Source of the DNA: Euglena gracilis
Lineage: Eukaryota; Euglenida; Euglenophyceae; Euglenales
NCBI GenBank assembly: GCA_039621445.1
Contig: CP154954.1
Coordinates: 48,959,847 to 49,023,846, forward strand
Length of the DNA: 64,000 nucleotides
Direction: 5' to 3'
Both the position numbers and the translations under genes were made by a program. Positions 35,121-44,109 of this stretch are shown here, one piece after another. Under the pieces are notes generated by a model, which saw nothing but the letters and a program-made list of their open reading frames with translations, searched no databases and was not told the origin of the DNA. Each line of letters opens with the position of its first letter. Positions within the stretch are counted from its first letter, which is position 1.

Positions 35121-36338
35121 AATGTCATTTTGCAGTTTTGTGACATCCTGCTTCACCGTTTTCTCGGTGTTCATGAGACTATCACAAAATCCTTGCATAA
35201 TTTCGTGATTTTCCGCGCGCAGTTCAGCGCAAAACTGCTCCAAGTGTAGGGATGTGAGTGTGGGTATGGGTGTGGTCGACGGCAATGCGTCTGGGGTTGG
35301 TGATTGCACCTGAAGCAATTTTGTGCTTAATTCTTGCATGCATATCTGCAAATCCGCTATCGCGGTTTGAATTCTGGTCACATCCCTTACTCCGGTCACT
35401 TCCGCATGGCGGGCATAAGCCTTAGCCAAAGCGGCTTCGATTTGTGCCATGTCACTTTGCCGCTGTTGTTGCAAATCCTCAAACCTACTCTCACTATTTG
35501 CGATTTGGGTGTGAAAACTTGCAACTTCAGCAGGAAATTCACCAGAATGACGAGATTTTTGCTCCAATCGAGAAATTCTCTCCTCCAATTGTTGCACATA
35601 AGTGCGGGAGGCAAAACTTTCATGTGCTTGGGCAGAAACTTGGGCAAAAGACGCGGAATCACCGCTCAATTGGAGAATGCGCTGTTGCGCTTTCTGGAAA
35701 TCAGTTGCAAGGTTGGAAAAATGCTGCAGTGTGATAAATTGTCCGATAGGACTTGGACATGGGAACACATGGGGAGGCGGGGAAAAATTTGGTATTTCTA
35801 ACCCAACCTCAACAAAAAGTGCATGTGGCGCAACCGCCTCAGAATCAAATGTGCCTATCGGCATTGGTGCGCTATCTCGCTGGGGGGTAAAACTGTCAGC
35901 CAATCGGCTTTCCACCAAAAGTGGTTGAGCCTGTTGGGCTATGGGCAGCTCGATAGAGCTGCTGGACACCGATAGGTGTGGGGGAGCCCATTGGGCGGGG
36001 GGGTGAGGCACCGTTAGGTTTGCACCCCGTTGGGTTTGGGAATGCTCGATAGAGCTGGACAATTGGGTGGGGGGGTGCTCAATAGAGCTGTTAATTTGGG
36101 TGGGGGGATGCTCAATGGAGCTGGGGATTTGGGTGGGGGGATGCTCAATAGAGCTGGGGATTTGTGTGGGGGGATGCTCAATAGAGCTGAGGACTTGTGT
36201 GGGGGGATGCTCAATAGAGCTGGGGGTATACCTTGATTGGAGCGTATACTCCTCTTGTGACAATTCATGTGAAGTGCTTCTCAAAGAACCAATCAATTCT
36301 TGGTAATCAATGAGTGTGTTGGTGCTTGAGCTCTGCAT
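35067..36338 (-). CDS. Gag-region ORF A: repeat-rich, coiled-coil protein
   Basis: 423 codons from ATG at 36,338. Near the N-terminus six tandem 11-residue units SSIEHPPTQI(P/N/L) lie at 36,034-36,222. The middle is Pro-rich, and the C-terminal half has long heptad-like stretches (LEERISRLEQKSRHSGEF, ISRLEQ, LQNDITALSAQVSVLL). It has no enzyme motif. It ends with TAG at 35,067-35,069, where another open frame takes over. Confidence 0.7.
   Translation of the reverse strand: MQSSSTNTLIDYQELIGSLRSTSHELSQEEYTLQSRYTPSSIEHPPTQVLSSIEHPPTQIPSSIEHPPTQIPSSIEHPPTQINSSIEHPPTQLSSSIEHSQTQRGANLTVPHPPAQWAPPHLSVSSSSIELPIAQQAQPLLVESRLADSFTPQRDSAPMPIGTFDSEAVAPHALFVEVGLEIPNFSPPPHVFPCPSPIGQFITLQHFSNLATDFQKAQQRILQLSGDSASFAQVSAQAHESFASRTYVQQLEERISRLEQKSRHSGEFPAEVASFHTQIANSESRFEDLQQQRQSDMAQIEAALAKAYARHAEVTGVRDVTRIQTAIADLQICMQELSTKLLQVQSPTPDALPSTTPIPTLTSLHLEQFCAELRAENHEIMQGFCDSLMNTEKTVKQDVTKLQNDITALSAQVSVLLNSQRLK
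36034..36222. repeat. 33-bp coding minisatellite in Gag ORF A
   Basis: Six 33-bp units GGGTGGGGGGATGCTCAATAG-AGCTGG.. on the plus strand, each encoding SSIEHPPTQI on the minus strand. Confidence 0.9.
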
Positions 36339-36569
36339 ATTTTTATTTGCAGAAAAAACACAAGCAAACCCAAAAAGGTAAGCAAAGGAACAAACTTAGA
36401 AGGATATGGCAGCGTATACTGCCCAGAGCCTCCTGAAGCTTGTACCTGTGCTTAGAAGTTGGCTCCAAATAGCTCGTGGATGCTTTGTAGCCTATAGGCT
36501 CAGCACCACTCACTGTTTGAAGTCACCTGTTAAGACAGGGGAGAGAAGGGGCGTAGGAAAGAAACCTAA

Positions 36570-36579
36570 TCTGCTACCA
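36570..36579 (-). promoter_or_regulatory. Primer-binding site for initiator tRNA-Met
   Basis: Two bases after the 5' LTR the minus strand reads TGGTAGCAGA, complementary to the 3' end TCTGCTACCA of eukaryotic initiator methionine tRNAs. Confidence 0.8.
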
Positions 36580-36581
36580 AG

Positions 36582-36987
36582 TGTACGTCCCCTGACTCTA
36601 TTCCCACTGCCTGTCGGCCTACTTACACCCTCCCGTGGGAACAGAACCAGGAGAGGAACAAAAAAGAAAATCTTTCACTTAACTATTAGTTTTTATTGCC
36701 TTTGGGCTTATGCAGAGCACAAGGCAAACCAGAGGGTTTCTTTGGAAACTAGTTCCACAAGTGTTCTCCAATCGGAGTGTTGGAATTGAAATTGCCTTTG
36801 ATCAGGCTTTTGATGAGAAGAATAAAATAATACCACCTGTGAAAGGGAAGGCAGATCCGAGATAGGATAGGCTATTCCTAATTCTGCAATTTGTATTGCA
36901 GAACATGGAATAGTACTATCTGGCATGACATTGTACATTTCGCAGTCTGCTGCTATGCACAGTGCCATGTTCATGCTGCCTGGTACA
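36582..36987 (-). repeat. 5' LTR (in element orientation)
   Basis: 406 bp; ends TGTAC...GTACA are 5-bp inverted repeats. Confidence 0.95.
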
Positions 36988-36990
36988 CAG

Positions 36991-38429
36991 AAACGTGGCA
37001 ATTTCAAGCTGCATGCTTTGGGGTAAGCAGCCTGCCACAAAAGTTTATGACTCTCATGAGAGTCTGGGAAAGGAAATGGAGGAAGGAAGGAAAGGTAGTT
37101 TTCATCTACCTAGACGACATTTTGCTGTTAGCCCCCAGCAAAAAGACAGCAGCCCAGCATTTGGCAGAAATGAAAAAAGATCTTTTACTGGCAGGTTTCA
37201 GAATAAACCTCCCCAAATCATGTCTGGAACCAACACAAGAAATAAAGCATTTGGGCCAGTGGATCAATTTGAAAAAATGCCAGCTGGAAATTCCACAGGA
37301 GAAATTAAAATCCCTAAGAAAGGAATTAGGAAAGGTACTGACAGCACAAAAGATGAGCTGCAGAAAACTCAGCTCTATTGTAGGGCAAGTCAGAAGCTAT
37401 TTAGTTTCAATGCCTTTTCTCAGAATTCTGACAGATCAACTTTGCAAAATGGTGGATTTGCACACAAAGTGGGGTTGGGACCACACCCTGACCATTCCCC
37501 AGGGGGTCAAAGATCAAATTGTGGAGTTAAAAACGTTTTTGCAGCCAGGTGTGGGCAGAGCCTTTCAATCCCAGGCCTCTCAGGAACTGTTCTCAGACAG
37601 CAGCACCTGGCAATGGGGGGGGCTGGACAAAAAGTCTGGTCAAAAGGTCCAGGATTTCTGGAGGGACCTGCATGTCCTTCACATCAATCAAAAAGAATTG
37701 ATGTCTGCGGTGGAAACTGTAAAGGCTTTGGCAAAACCAAAACAAACCATTGTTCTTCATGTGGACAGCCAGGTGGCAGTCAGTTATTTGACAAAATGGG
37801 GAGGCAAAAAGCCATATTTAAATTCCATCCTAAAACCCCTTCTGTACCATTGCCAAGAAAGGCAAATCAACTTGCAGGTGGTTTGGGTTCCCACAAAAGA
37901 ACAATTGGCAGACTCCCTGACCAGGGAGCAAAAAGATCCAGGGGATTATACCCTGAATCTGACCATTTTTCACCAGATTCTGAAGTTTTTCAAAAACCAC
38001 ATCACCCCAGAGGTGGACATGTTTTGCACACCCAGCAACAAAAAATTCCCCAAGTTCATTTGTCGATACCCCCACCAAGGGGCTTTGTTGGTGGATGCTC
38101 TGAAGGCAGATTTAAGGGGTCTCCCCCCAGTTTATGCCAACCCTCCCTGGAGCATCATTCCCCAATGGATTCAGAGATTAATGTTAAAACCAGACCTAAT
38201 TTGTCTGTTGATTGTACCCCACTGGGCTTCGACATCATGGTGGCGCCAATTAATGTCAATCAGGCAGCCAGGCAGCAAGGTTTTGCTAGTACCCCCCCAG
38301 TGGGGTCTGTTCACCAACTGCTGGGGGGAGGAGATGCCCCCCCCAAGGTGGAATTTGGCCTGCTTGATTGTGTCAGGCAAATATTACAATCCCAGGAAGT
38401 TTCGATGTCCAGTATCGACACTTACATAA
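36991..38429 (+). CDS. DIRS polyprotein, 3' half: reverse transcriptase, RNase H, methylase-like domain
   Basis: Continues with FGVSSLPQKF and the catalytic box FIYLDDILLLA. RNase H follows with FSDSSTWQWGG, a Glu in KELMSAVE, HVDSQVAVSYL and EQLADSLTR, so all four acidic positions are present. Then comes the domain shared by DIRS and Ngaro elements, with VDMFCTPSNKKFPKF and the NPPW motif, which resembles adenine methylases. It ends with a stop at 38,427-38,429 and overlaps the recombinase start by 25 nt in another frame. Confidence 0.85.
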
Positions 38430-39637
38430 AAAATCTGGGAAATGTCAAAAGATATGACTCAGCCTTCAGGGCATTGGTGGGTCAATTATTGCACAAAGGG
38501 GTGCCTCTGCAGCAGTGCACAGTCCCCAAGATAGCTGAAGCCATCCTTGATCTTGCTGTTCATAGCATCAATACTGCACGAAATGCATATGCAGCAGCCT
38601 TACTACTCCCAGGGTTTGGGTCTTTGAGATTTTCACCCCTTCTGGCTCCATTGAAAAGGAAGTAGAATGCCAATGTCTGCAAGTATGCCCACTTTTGGGA
38701 CCCCACTGATTTCCTAGAAAACATCATGAGGAATTCCACACCCCTCTCAGACCTATCTGTGAAAGAGCTCAGAAACAGACTCATCATCTGTTGGAGGCTT
38801 TTGGCCCTCCACAGGGGGGTTGATTTAGCCAGGACACAGCGAAAAATCAGTTTCGTGGGAGAAAAAATTTTCATTTTATTGCAAAGGAAAGGGTGGCAAT
38901 TCCCAAAATGGGAAGAGATTTTGAATTTGCCACACACCCCCCTCATAAGCCCATGGCATTTATTGAAAGAGTATGTGGAAAGGACAGCCCACATGGTTGG
39001 GCACAAAAATAATTTGTTGTGGTCTTTGGATGGTAAAAGACCTTTGACATCAGAAAGGGTGAATTCCCTAACCAAAGAAATTCTGCAGGAGGGGGGGGTG
39101 GACACCACCTACTGGAAACCCCACAGCACCAGAGGGGCTGGGGTCTTATGGTGGAAAAATGCTGGTTTGCAAGTGGAAGAAGTCCAGCAGCTGGGTCAGT
39201 GGAAAAATTTTGGTGCCTTCCAAGCTCATTATTTGAGGCTGGGAGTCGTGTCAAAAATTCAAAATATTATGGCCCAAAGGGGGGTGCACAGTACCTCACC
39301 ATCTCGCAGTGCGGAGCCCGAATGGTCTCGGACTCCCACGACACAGGAAGGGGGAGGAAGGGACCAAGAGGGCGAAGCACAAGAAGATGGTGAGCCCAAC
39401 CCTCCCACCCAAAAAATCAGCAGAAAAACATCCCAACCAGAAAAGGGACCCCCAACCAAGCAGCCCCAACCACCCACCCAGAAACACAGAAAGAGACCAC
39501 CATCCCCATCAGGGGGGGGGGGCCCACCAAGCGACCATGGGAGAGGGGGGGGGGGGGCGGGGCCACGGCGGTTCAGCTTCGCCAAGGTGTCGGAGGAGGC
39601 CTCATCATCGCCAACTCCGGCAACAAAGGCGCAGTAA
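38405..39637 (+). CDS. DIRS tyrosine recombinase, one in-frame stop
   Basis: ATG at 38,405 opens MSSIDTYIKNLGNVKRYDSA. An in-frame TAG at 38,663-38,665, in the region between the two recombinase domains, interrupts an otherwise open frame. The catalytic part is complete: Arg in LLALHRGVDLAR, HSTRGAG (H-x-x-R), a Gly-Gln-Trp helix GQWKNFGAF and the nucleophile Tyr in AHYLRLG. The frame then reads through the internal complementary region. The stop could be decay or could be read through. Confidence 0.8.
39294..39393. repeat. DIRS internal complementary region
   Basis: The first part (CTCACCATCTCGCAGTGCGG..) is the reverse complement of the left outer edge (26,555-26,585). The second (GACTCCCACGACACAGGAAG..GATGGTGAG) is that of the right outer edge (39,690-39,766). 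This region is thought to template circle closure in DIRS elements. Confidence 0.9.
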
Positions 39638-39766
39638 GAAGCACCCCCCGCGCACGCACAAACACACCAGAACAGAACAGCCGGCAAGGAAAGCAGGACC
39701 TCACCATCTTCTTGTGCTTCGCCCTCTTGGTCCCTTCCTCCCCCTTCCTGTGTCGTGGGAGTCCGA
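39610..39766 (+). repeat. DIRS right inverted terminal repeat
   Basis: 39,610-39,707 is the inverted copy of the left repeat; 39,708-39,766 is the right outer edge, present inverted in the internal complementary region. Confidence 0.9.
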
Positions 39767-40138
39767 CAACCTCTTCTTAATCGGGCCACAGCGGCAAAGG
39801 CCACCCCCCCGGCGCAGATAAGTTTTCAAGAGCGGACGGGGGGGAAGCCCATCTCTGGGGGAAATTTTCCAAGGATCTGAAAATTTTTCTGCCGCAGAGT
39901 GCGGATGGAAATTTTTGGCCTCGGGAGCATAAACGAAGCAACAATAAATTCAGACAGCCAAGCGTGGCCCAAATTGTAAAATGCAGCCCGACCTGGCCAA
40001 AAGCGGGGGAAATTGTTTCAATATGGCCCATAAAAAGGCCAAACGTTGCCGATTGGAACAAGACAGGAAAACGCTCTCAACTTCAGGCGGAGTGCTGGCG
40101 GAAACTTGTGGAAACTGGTGTTTGTACTTCGCCTCGGT
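39767..40138 (+). other. Possible exon beside an inserted element
   Basis: A frame from about 40,022 reads MAHKKAKRCRLEQDRKTLST and then LAETCGNWCLYFASVSR, directly into an inverted-repeat element with an 8-bp duplication. After removal of the element the frame continues LVAWGGG into a G-run. The protein is not recognised. Confidence 0.3.
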
Positions 40139-40146
40139 GTCCCGTC

Positions 40147-40542
40147 CAGGGTGCGATATATAAGGAGAGGAGGGGGGTGGGTGGTCCGGCCCCCCCCCCC
40201 CTGCGGACCAGGGGGGGCCCCCCCCCCCCCCAGGCGCGGTCAGGGTGACCAATTTCGGCCCGGCGCGAAGCGCCGGGCCGAAAATTTTTAACCCCCCAAT
40301 TCGACCCAAAGTGCCTTTTTGGGCAAAAATTGGCCAAAAATGCAAAAAAAAATTTCGGCGCAAAGCGCCGGAGGAAAAAATTGCCCCTTTTTGGGGGGGG
40401 GGTCCCGGGTACCCCCCCCAGGGTCGGTCCGGAACCCCTTGCAGGTGGGGGGGGGGGGGGTCCGGCCCCCACTGAGGGGAAGGAGGGGGGGGGGGACACC
40501 CCCCCACCTAAACCATGTACGCCCTCCTTATATCGAACCCTG
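40147..40542. mobile_element. Introner-like element (family 3) with perfect 8-bp duplication
   Basis: 396 bp, termini CAGGGTGCGATATATAAGG and CCTTATATCGAACCCTG. Perfect 8-bp repeats GTCCCGTC flank it (40,139-40,146 and 40,543-40,550). The interior has two GGCGC..GCGCC hairpins followed by AAAATTTTT, and several C/G blocks. Related sequence lies at about 60,680-60,985. Confidence 0.85.
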
Positions 40543-40550
40543 GTCCCGTC

Positions 40551-41300
40551 TTGTTGCCTGGGGGGGGGGGGCGATTTGGCCAGGGGAAAATGGCCTGGTG
40601 GGGGCGGTGGTCGACCCCCCCCCAAAAAACGAGGAATTTGGCCGGGGAATTTTGATGATTTTTTTTCAAGGATGAACCCAAAATACATCTTTTTTTTTGG
40701 AAAACCACATTTGTTCACAAAAAAAACTTCAAAAATTCCAAGTTCAAAAAAAAATCATCAAAGTTCTGAGAAAATGTTGAAATTTTGGAAGGTGTGAAAA
40801 AAATAGGGTTTTGGGGGGTTTGGGGGGGTTTTGGGGGGGAGACCTCCTGTACGGCGCCTTTGGCGCCGGGAAAATTTTTGGGGCCCAAAAACTGGTGCCA
40901 GCAGAAAACCGGGAAGAAGTGGTGCCCCCCCCCACCCACCATGTAGGGGGTGAGAGGAGGGGGGGTCGACCCCCTCCCACCACCCTGGCTGTTTGGCCGA
41001 TTCCTGTTCTGCCCTGCAGGCGGCGGGGGCGGGCGGCGATGCACCCCGCCAAGCAGGTACGGGGGGGGGGGGGGGGGGGGGGTGACTCCCCCCTCTTGAA
41101 CCCCGGACACCCGCCGTATATCAAACCCTGCCCTCGGGGGCACCCCTGTCTTTGGCCAACTCTGGTTTGCCTGACAGCAGGCAATTTTGGGGGCATTCTG
41201 ATGCAGAACCTTGGGGTGGAAATAAAGCTGGCTTCTCCCTGTCAATGTTGCATCTCGGTTTTCGCACCTCTGACAATTGCAGGGAGTCGCTAATGCCCAT
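40551..41300. repeat. C/G-block repeats
   Basis: Further blocks, including GGCGCCTTTGGCGCC near 40,855 and an end-like CCGTATATCAAACCCTG at 41,112-41,128 that resembles the right end of family 3. Its partner end was not found. Confidence 0.55.
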
Positions 41301-42559
41301 GCGAACCAGTGTGATTTTGTTGATTGATTATGGTGATTGATTAAGCCAGCCCAAAATACAGCTACGATACGGTGTGCCTGGGGAGGGGCAGTGAGTTGAC
41401 TTGCTCAATTTGTTTGACTTGCAATGCAACTCGAACATATCAAATGAAAAAAAAAATCAATATCAATACCAAAATCAAAATCAAAATACCAATACATGAT
41501 AAAATTGAAATACATAATCCAAAATGCTATACAGATGGGCGTTGCGTGCTCCGATTGTCAGAACGCTGGGTTAGGATGTACAAGCACTGGAGTTGAGCAG
41601 GGTGAGGAAAGATGATGGTGGAGCTCACATAAGAAGGCTGAGAGGGCCCTGTCCGAAGCACAAAAAACAAATAAATGTGCACGACAAATGAACTGTCACA
41701 GTTGATCCAACTGACCAATAATAACGACCTTGCAAAATGCCAGCGTTGCAGCCTTGGTGCTTGTGGCTGCTGGAAAAAAAGCACAATTAAGCTGACTTTT
41801 CAGGCTTCTGTCGGACAAAAACTTTGCCTCAGAAAGTTCGTTGAGGCCCCCTGGACGTTCCTGGGCTGGCCAGAAATTTGGTTTAATAAGCGAGCTCCCC
41901 GAACTGTACTGAGTGGGGGGGGAGGGTCCCGGGAAAAATTTGGGGTATAAAAGCGCGTCACTTCCTTCACTGCCTTCACTTCCTGGCACAAAAAGTGCCG
42001 GGGAAGAAATTTTTGTGGTTCCTGGGGTCAGACCCCCCTCCCTCCCTGTAAGGGGGGTCGTGGGTGGGTGGGTGGGTTTTCCGGGCCCAGGAAAAAGTGC
42101 CTCCCAGGGGCCACGAAGTGAAGCTATGGTCTGGATGGTCTGAAAATGCGATTTTGAGTCAGTTTTTGAAGCCCCTGGCAGGGGGATCGACCGTATCCTT
42201 CCGGGGGGGGGATAGATACATAGACACCTGTGGGATACCCAGGGGGGGGGTTTCGAGAGTTGGTGGGTGGGTTGGGTCTGCAACCCCCAGGGCGGTGGGG
42301 TGCGCCATGGGACAGTCTTTTGCCTCATTGAAGGCCGGGCCGGAAATTTTTTCCAATGAATTCGGTCGACTTTGGCTGGGGGGGTGGGGGGGTGGGTGGG
42401 TTGACAAAGTACATGCAGAAAAACCTTTAACCCTGGGGGGGGGTAAGGTATCAAATGAACAGATAGAAAAAACATAAGATTTCTGGCGCAAAGCGCCAGG
42501 GAAATAAACACCTTTGGTTCCACAGGGGGTGGTCTCCGGACGCCCCCTCTCCGGAGGGG
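41301..42559. other. Non-coding sequence
   Basis: An A-rich tract (41,440-41,520), then GTGGGTGGGTGGG runs with C/G blocks. No exon is supported. Confidence 0.4.
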
Positions 42560-42835
42560 AGGGTGCTATAGGGGTGGGTGCTATAGGGTGCCTGCCCCTA
42601 GCAGGCACACCCCCCGGGGGGGGTCCGGGGGGGACCCAAAAAAATTTCATTGAAAATGGCCTTGCCGGGGTTGGAGGGGGGTGCCTGCTAGGAGCAGGCA
42701 CCCCCCAAAACCCTACCCCCCAGGGGTCCCCCGGTCCCCCCGGCAGGGGGGGGGGGTCGGATCGGGTGCTATGGGGTGCCTGCCCCTAGCACCCCCCCCC
42801 CCCGTGGGGTAGGCACCCGACTCAGCACAAGCCTG
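42560..42835. repeat. Copy of the family 4 repeat
   Basis: Closely parallels 53,840-54,114: GGTGCTATAGGGTGCCTGCC, the filler TTTCATTGAAAATGGCC, AGCAGGCACC, TCGGATCGGGTGCTATGGG and the end CGACTCAGCACAAGCCTG. The left terminus is not clear, so no duplication could be confirmed. Confidence 0.75.
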
Positions 42836-43089
42836 GGCTGGACCCCAGCGGCACTTGAGTTGTGTGGAAGCTGAAATTGCACAAAAATGCCAAAAAATGT
42901 TCTTCAAAAAAGAGCATCTGGCCACCAAAAACCCCTCCTGCAAGCCCACAAAAACGCTCTCTGACACTTTTTCCAAAAGAAATCTCCACTGGGGCAAAAA
43001 AAGGCATTTCGCAATTTTCAAAGAACTGCAACAAGACAGGAGTCACCACAGGAGTGGAAATCAAGTGTTAAGTCTACAGAGGGAATCAC

Positions 43090-43275
43090 ATGAAATCGAC
43101 TTCTGCTCCATTGAAGGAGGTTATGGCCGACGACGTTACGATGGGGAGGCAGGTGGCGAACCATGCACATCCGGCCAACGCACCATGTTGGGTGGTGGCG
43201 GACAGCTGGGTTGTTGACTGCATTCATTCGGAGGAACCACCATTGAAGAGACGCAGCTCCATGCACAACGTGTAG
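43090..43275 (+). CDS. Possible BRCT-like terminal exon
   Basis: 61 codons ending in TAG. PCWVVADSWVVDCIHSEEPP resembles the last strand and helix of a BRCT domain (hhVs..Wh..c...), including the conserved Trp. The upstream part of the domain was not found. The minus strand here is also open, so this is tentative. Confidence 0.3.
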   Translation: MKSTSAPLKEVMADDVTMGRQVANHAHPANAPCWVVADSWVVDCIHSEEPPLKRRSSMHNV

Positions 43276-43989
43276 CCACAAAAAATCCTGTGTTCACCTC
43301 AGCCTCAATCAGTTCCTTTTTGGTTTGATCTAGAACCCAATGTGTTGCCTCCGGATGTGTATGGGACAGGAAAATGATATTCCCTGTCCCCAACGTTTTT
43401 ATTTTTTGACTTTCCAAAGAAAAACAGGCAAAATAAAATCTGGATTTTTTCAGTTGCGTTTAAGAAGGCATGGTTGAAGCTGACCAAGCCTGGGGGAAGG
43501 AGGTGTGGAAGACCCATCGGGTGCGGTCAAAACACAAAGTCCGTGGGCCCGGGGCTGAGACAAAAATGGTTGGTTTTTTTCCCGCCTCCTGGCGCGCTTG
43601 CCGCTGGGGTGCCCACAACACGCTTCTGGGTTTGAGGTGAGCCGGGGCCCCGGGGGCCCCAAACATTGTTGGCCAATCCGCTTGCCCTCAATTCAACCCC
43701 GACCCCACAGAAAACCCACCACCATTTTGTCGTCGGAAATGTCTCATCTGCCATCTCATTGGTTTTCTCATCTGTGGACTTCACTTCCTTTCCTCACATG
43801 GAAGCTGTCTCCGAACAGGAAGGAGAACAGGTCAAGACTTCAGGGAGGGCCATGTGCTCGGGGAGACGGTTTGAATCCGAACCAGGCCCACAACAGCCCC
43901 TGGCGCGGAACGTTCGATGGGAGAGGGTGCTGTGGCCGTCGGGAGGCAGAGTGCAAACAGCGGTCAGCCCCTCACTCCACCACAGTGCT

Positions 43990-44109
43990 GCTGTCTCCGG
44001 CGGGATGGCCAATGACCTCGAACGTCAGGACATTGTCGCTCATCAGGTAGTCAGCTTGCTCCGATGTCAGATCGCTCCACGCGAACCGTTTTTTGAAATC
44101 GAACTCGGG
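43990..44109 (-). CDS. Kinesin exon K11, second half of C2 domain
   Basis: [20 protein letters not shown] then [20 protein letters not shown]. (N)PEF.F...F....T.E...YL....L.FEV.G matches C2-like tails of kinesin-3 proteins. The donor is near ACT|gtggtg. Later exons were not identified with confidence. Confidence 0.75.

Larger units (their letters stand above)
28396..36987 (-). mobile_element. LTR retrotransposon with Gag but no pol, inserted in the DIRS element
   Basis: Two direct 406-bp LTRs, identical by eye (28,396-28,801 and 36,582-36,987), begin TGTAC and end GTACA. The flanking host sequence repeats CAG (28,393-28,395 and 36,988-36,990), a possible 3-bp duplication, or ACAG if the last LTR base is counted. 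Read on the minus strand, the order is LTR, primer-binding site, long Gag-region frames, about 4.2 kb without a long ORF, polypurine tract, LTR. No reverse transcriptase, integrase or protease motif was found, so it must be moved by another element (TR-GAG type). Confidence 0.9.
26555..39766 (+). mobile_element. DIRS-type tyrosine-recombinase retrotransposon, interrupted
   Basis: It has the full DIRS plan: inverted terminal repeats (26,580-26,676 and 39,610-39,707, about 97 bp), unique outer edges on each side, and an internal complementary region at 39,294-39,393 that is the reverse complement of both outer edges joined together. Genes run left to right: a Gly/Gln-rich leader protein fused to reverse transcriptase, RNase H and a methylase-like domain, then a tyrosine recombinase. 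An 8.6-kb LTR element is inserted in the reverse transcriptase. Without it the element is about 4.6 kb, a normal DIRS size. No target duplication is expected or seen. Confidence 0.9.

Noticed and set aside
41520-41660. Possible 5S rRNA-like segment (GAACGCTGGGTTAGGATG.. GGAGTTGAGCAGGGT)
   Set aside because: Only the short AGTTGAGCAGGGT stretch recalls the 5S internal control region; the rest does not fold or align as 5S.
43860-43890. Possible tRNA B-box (GGTTTGAATCC)
   Set aside because: No matching A-box or cloverleaf arms around it.
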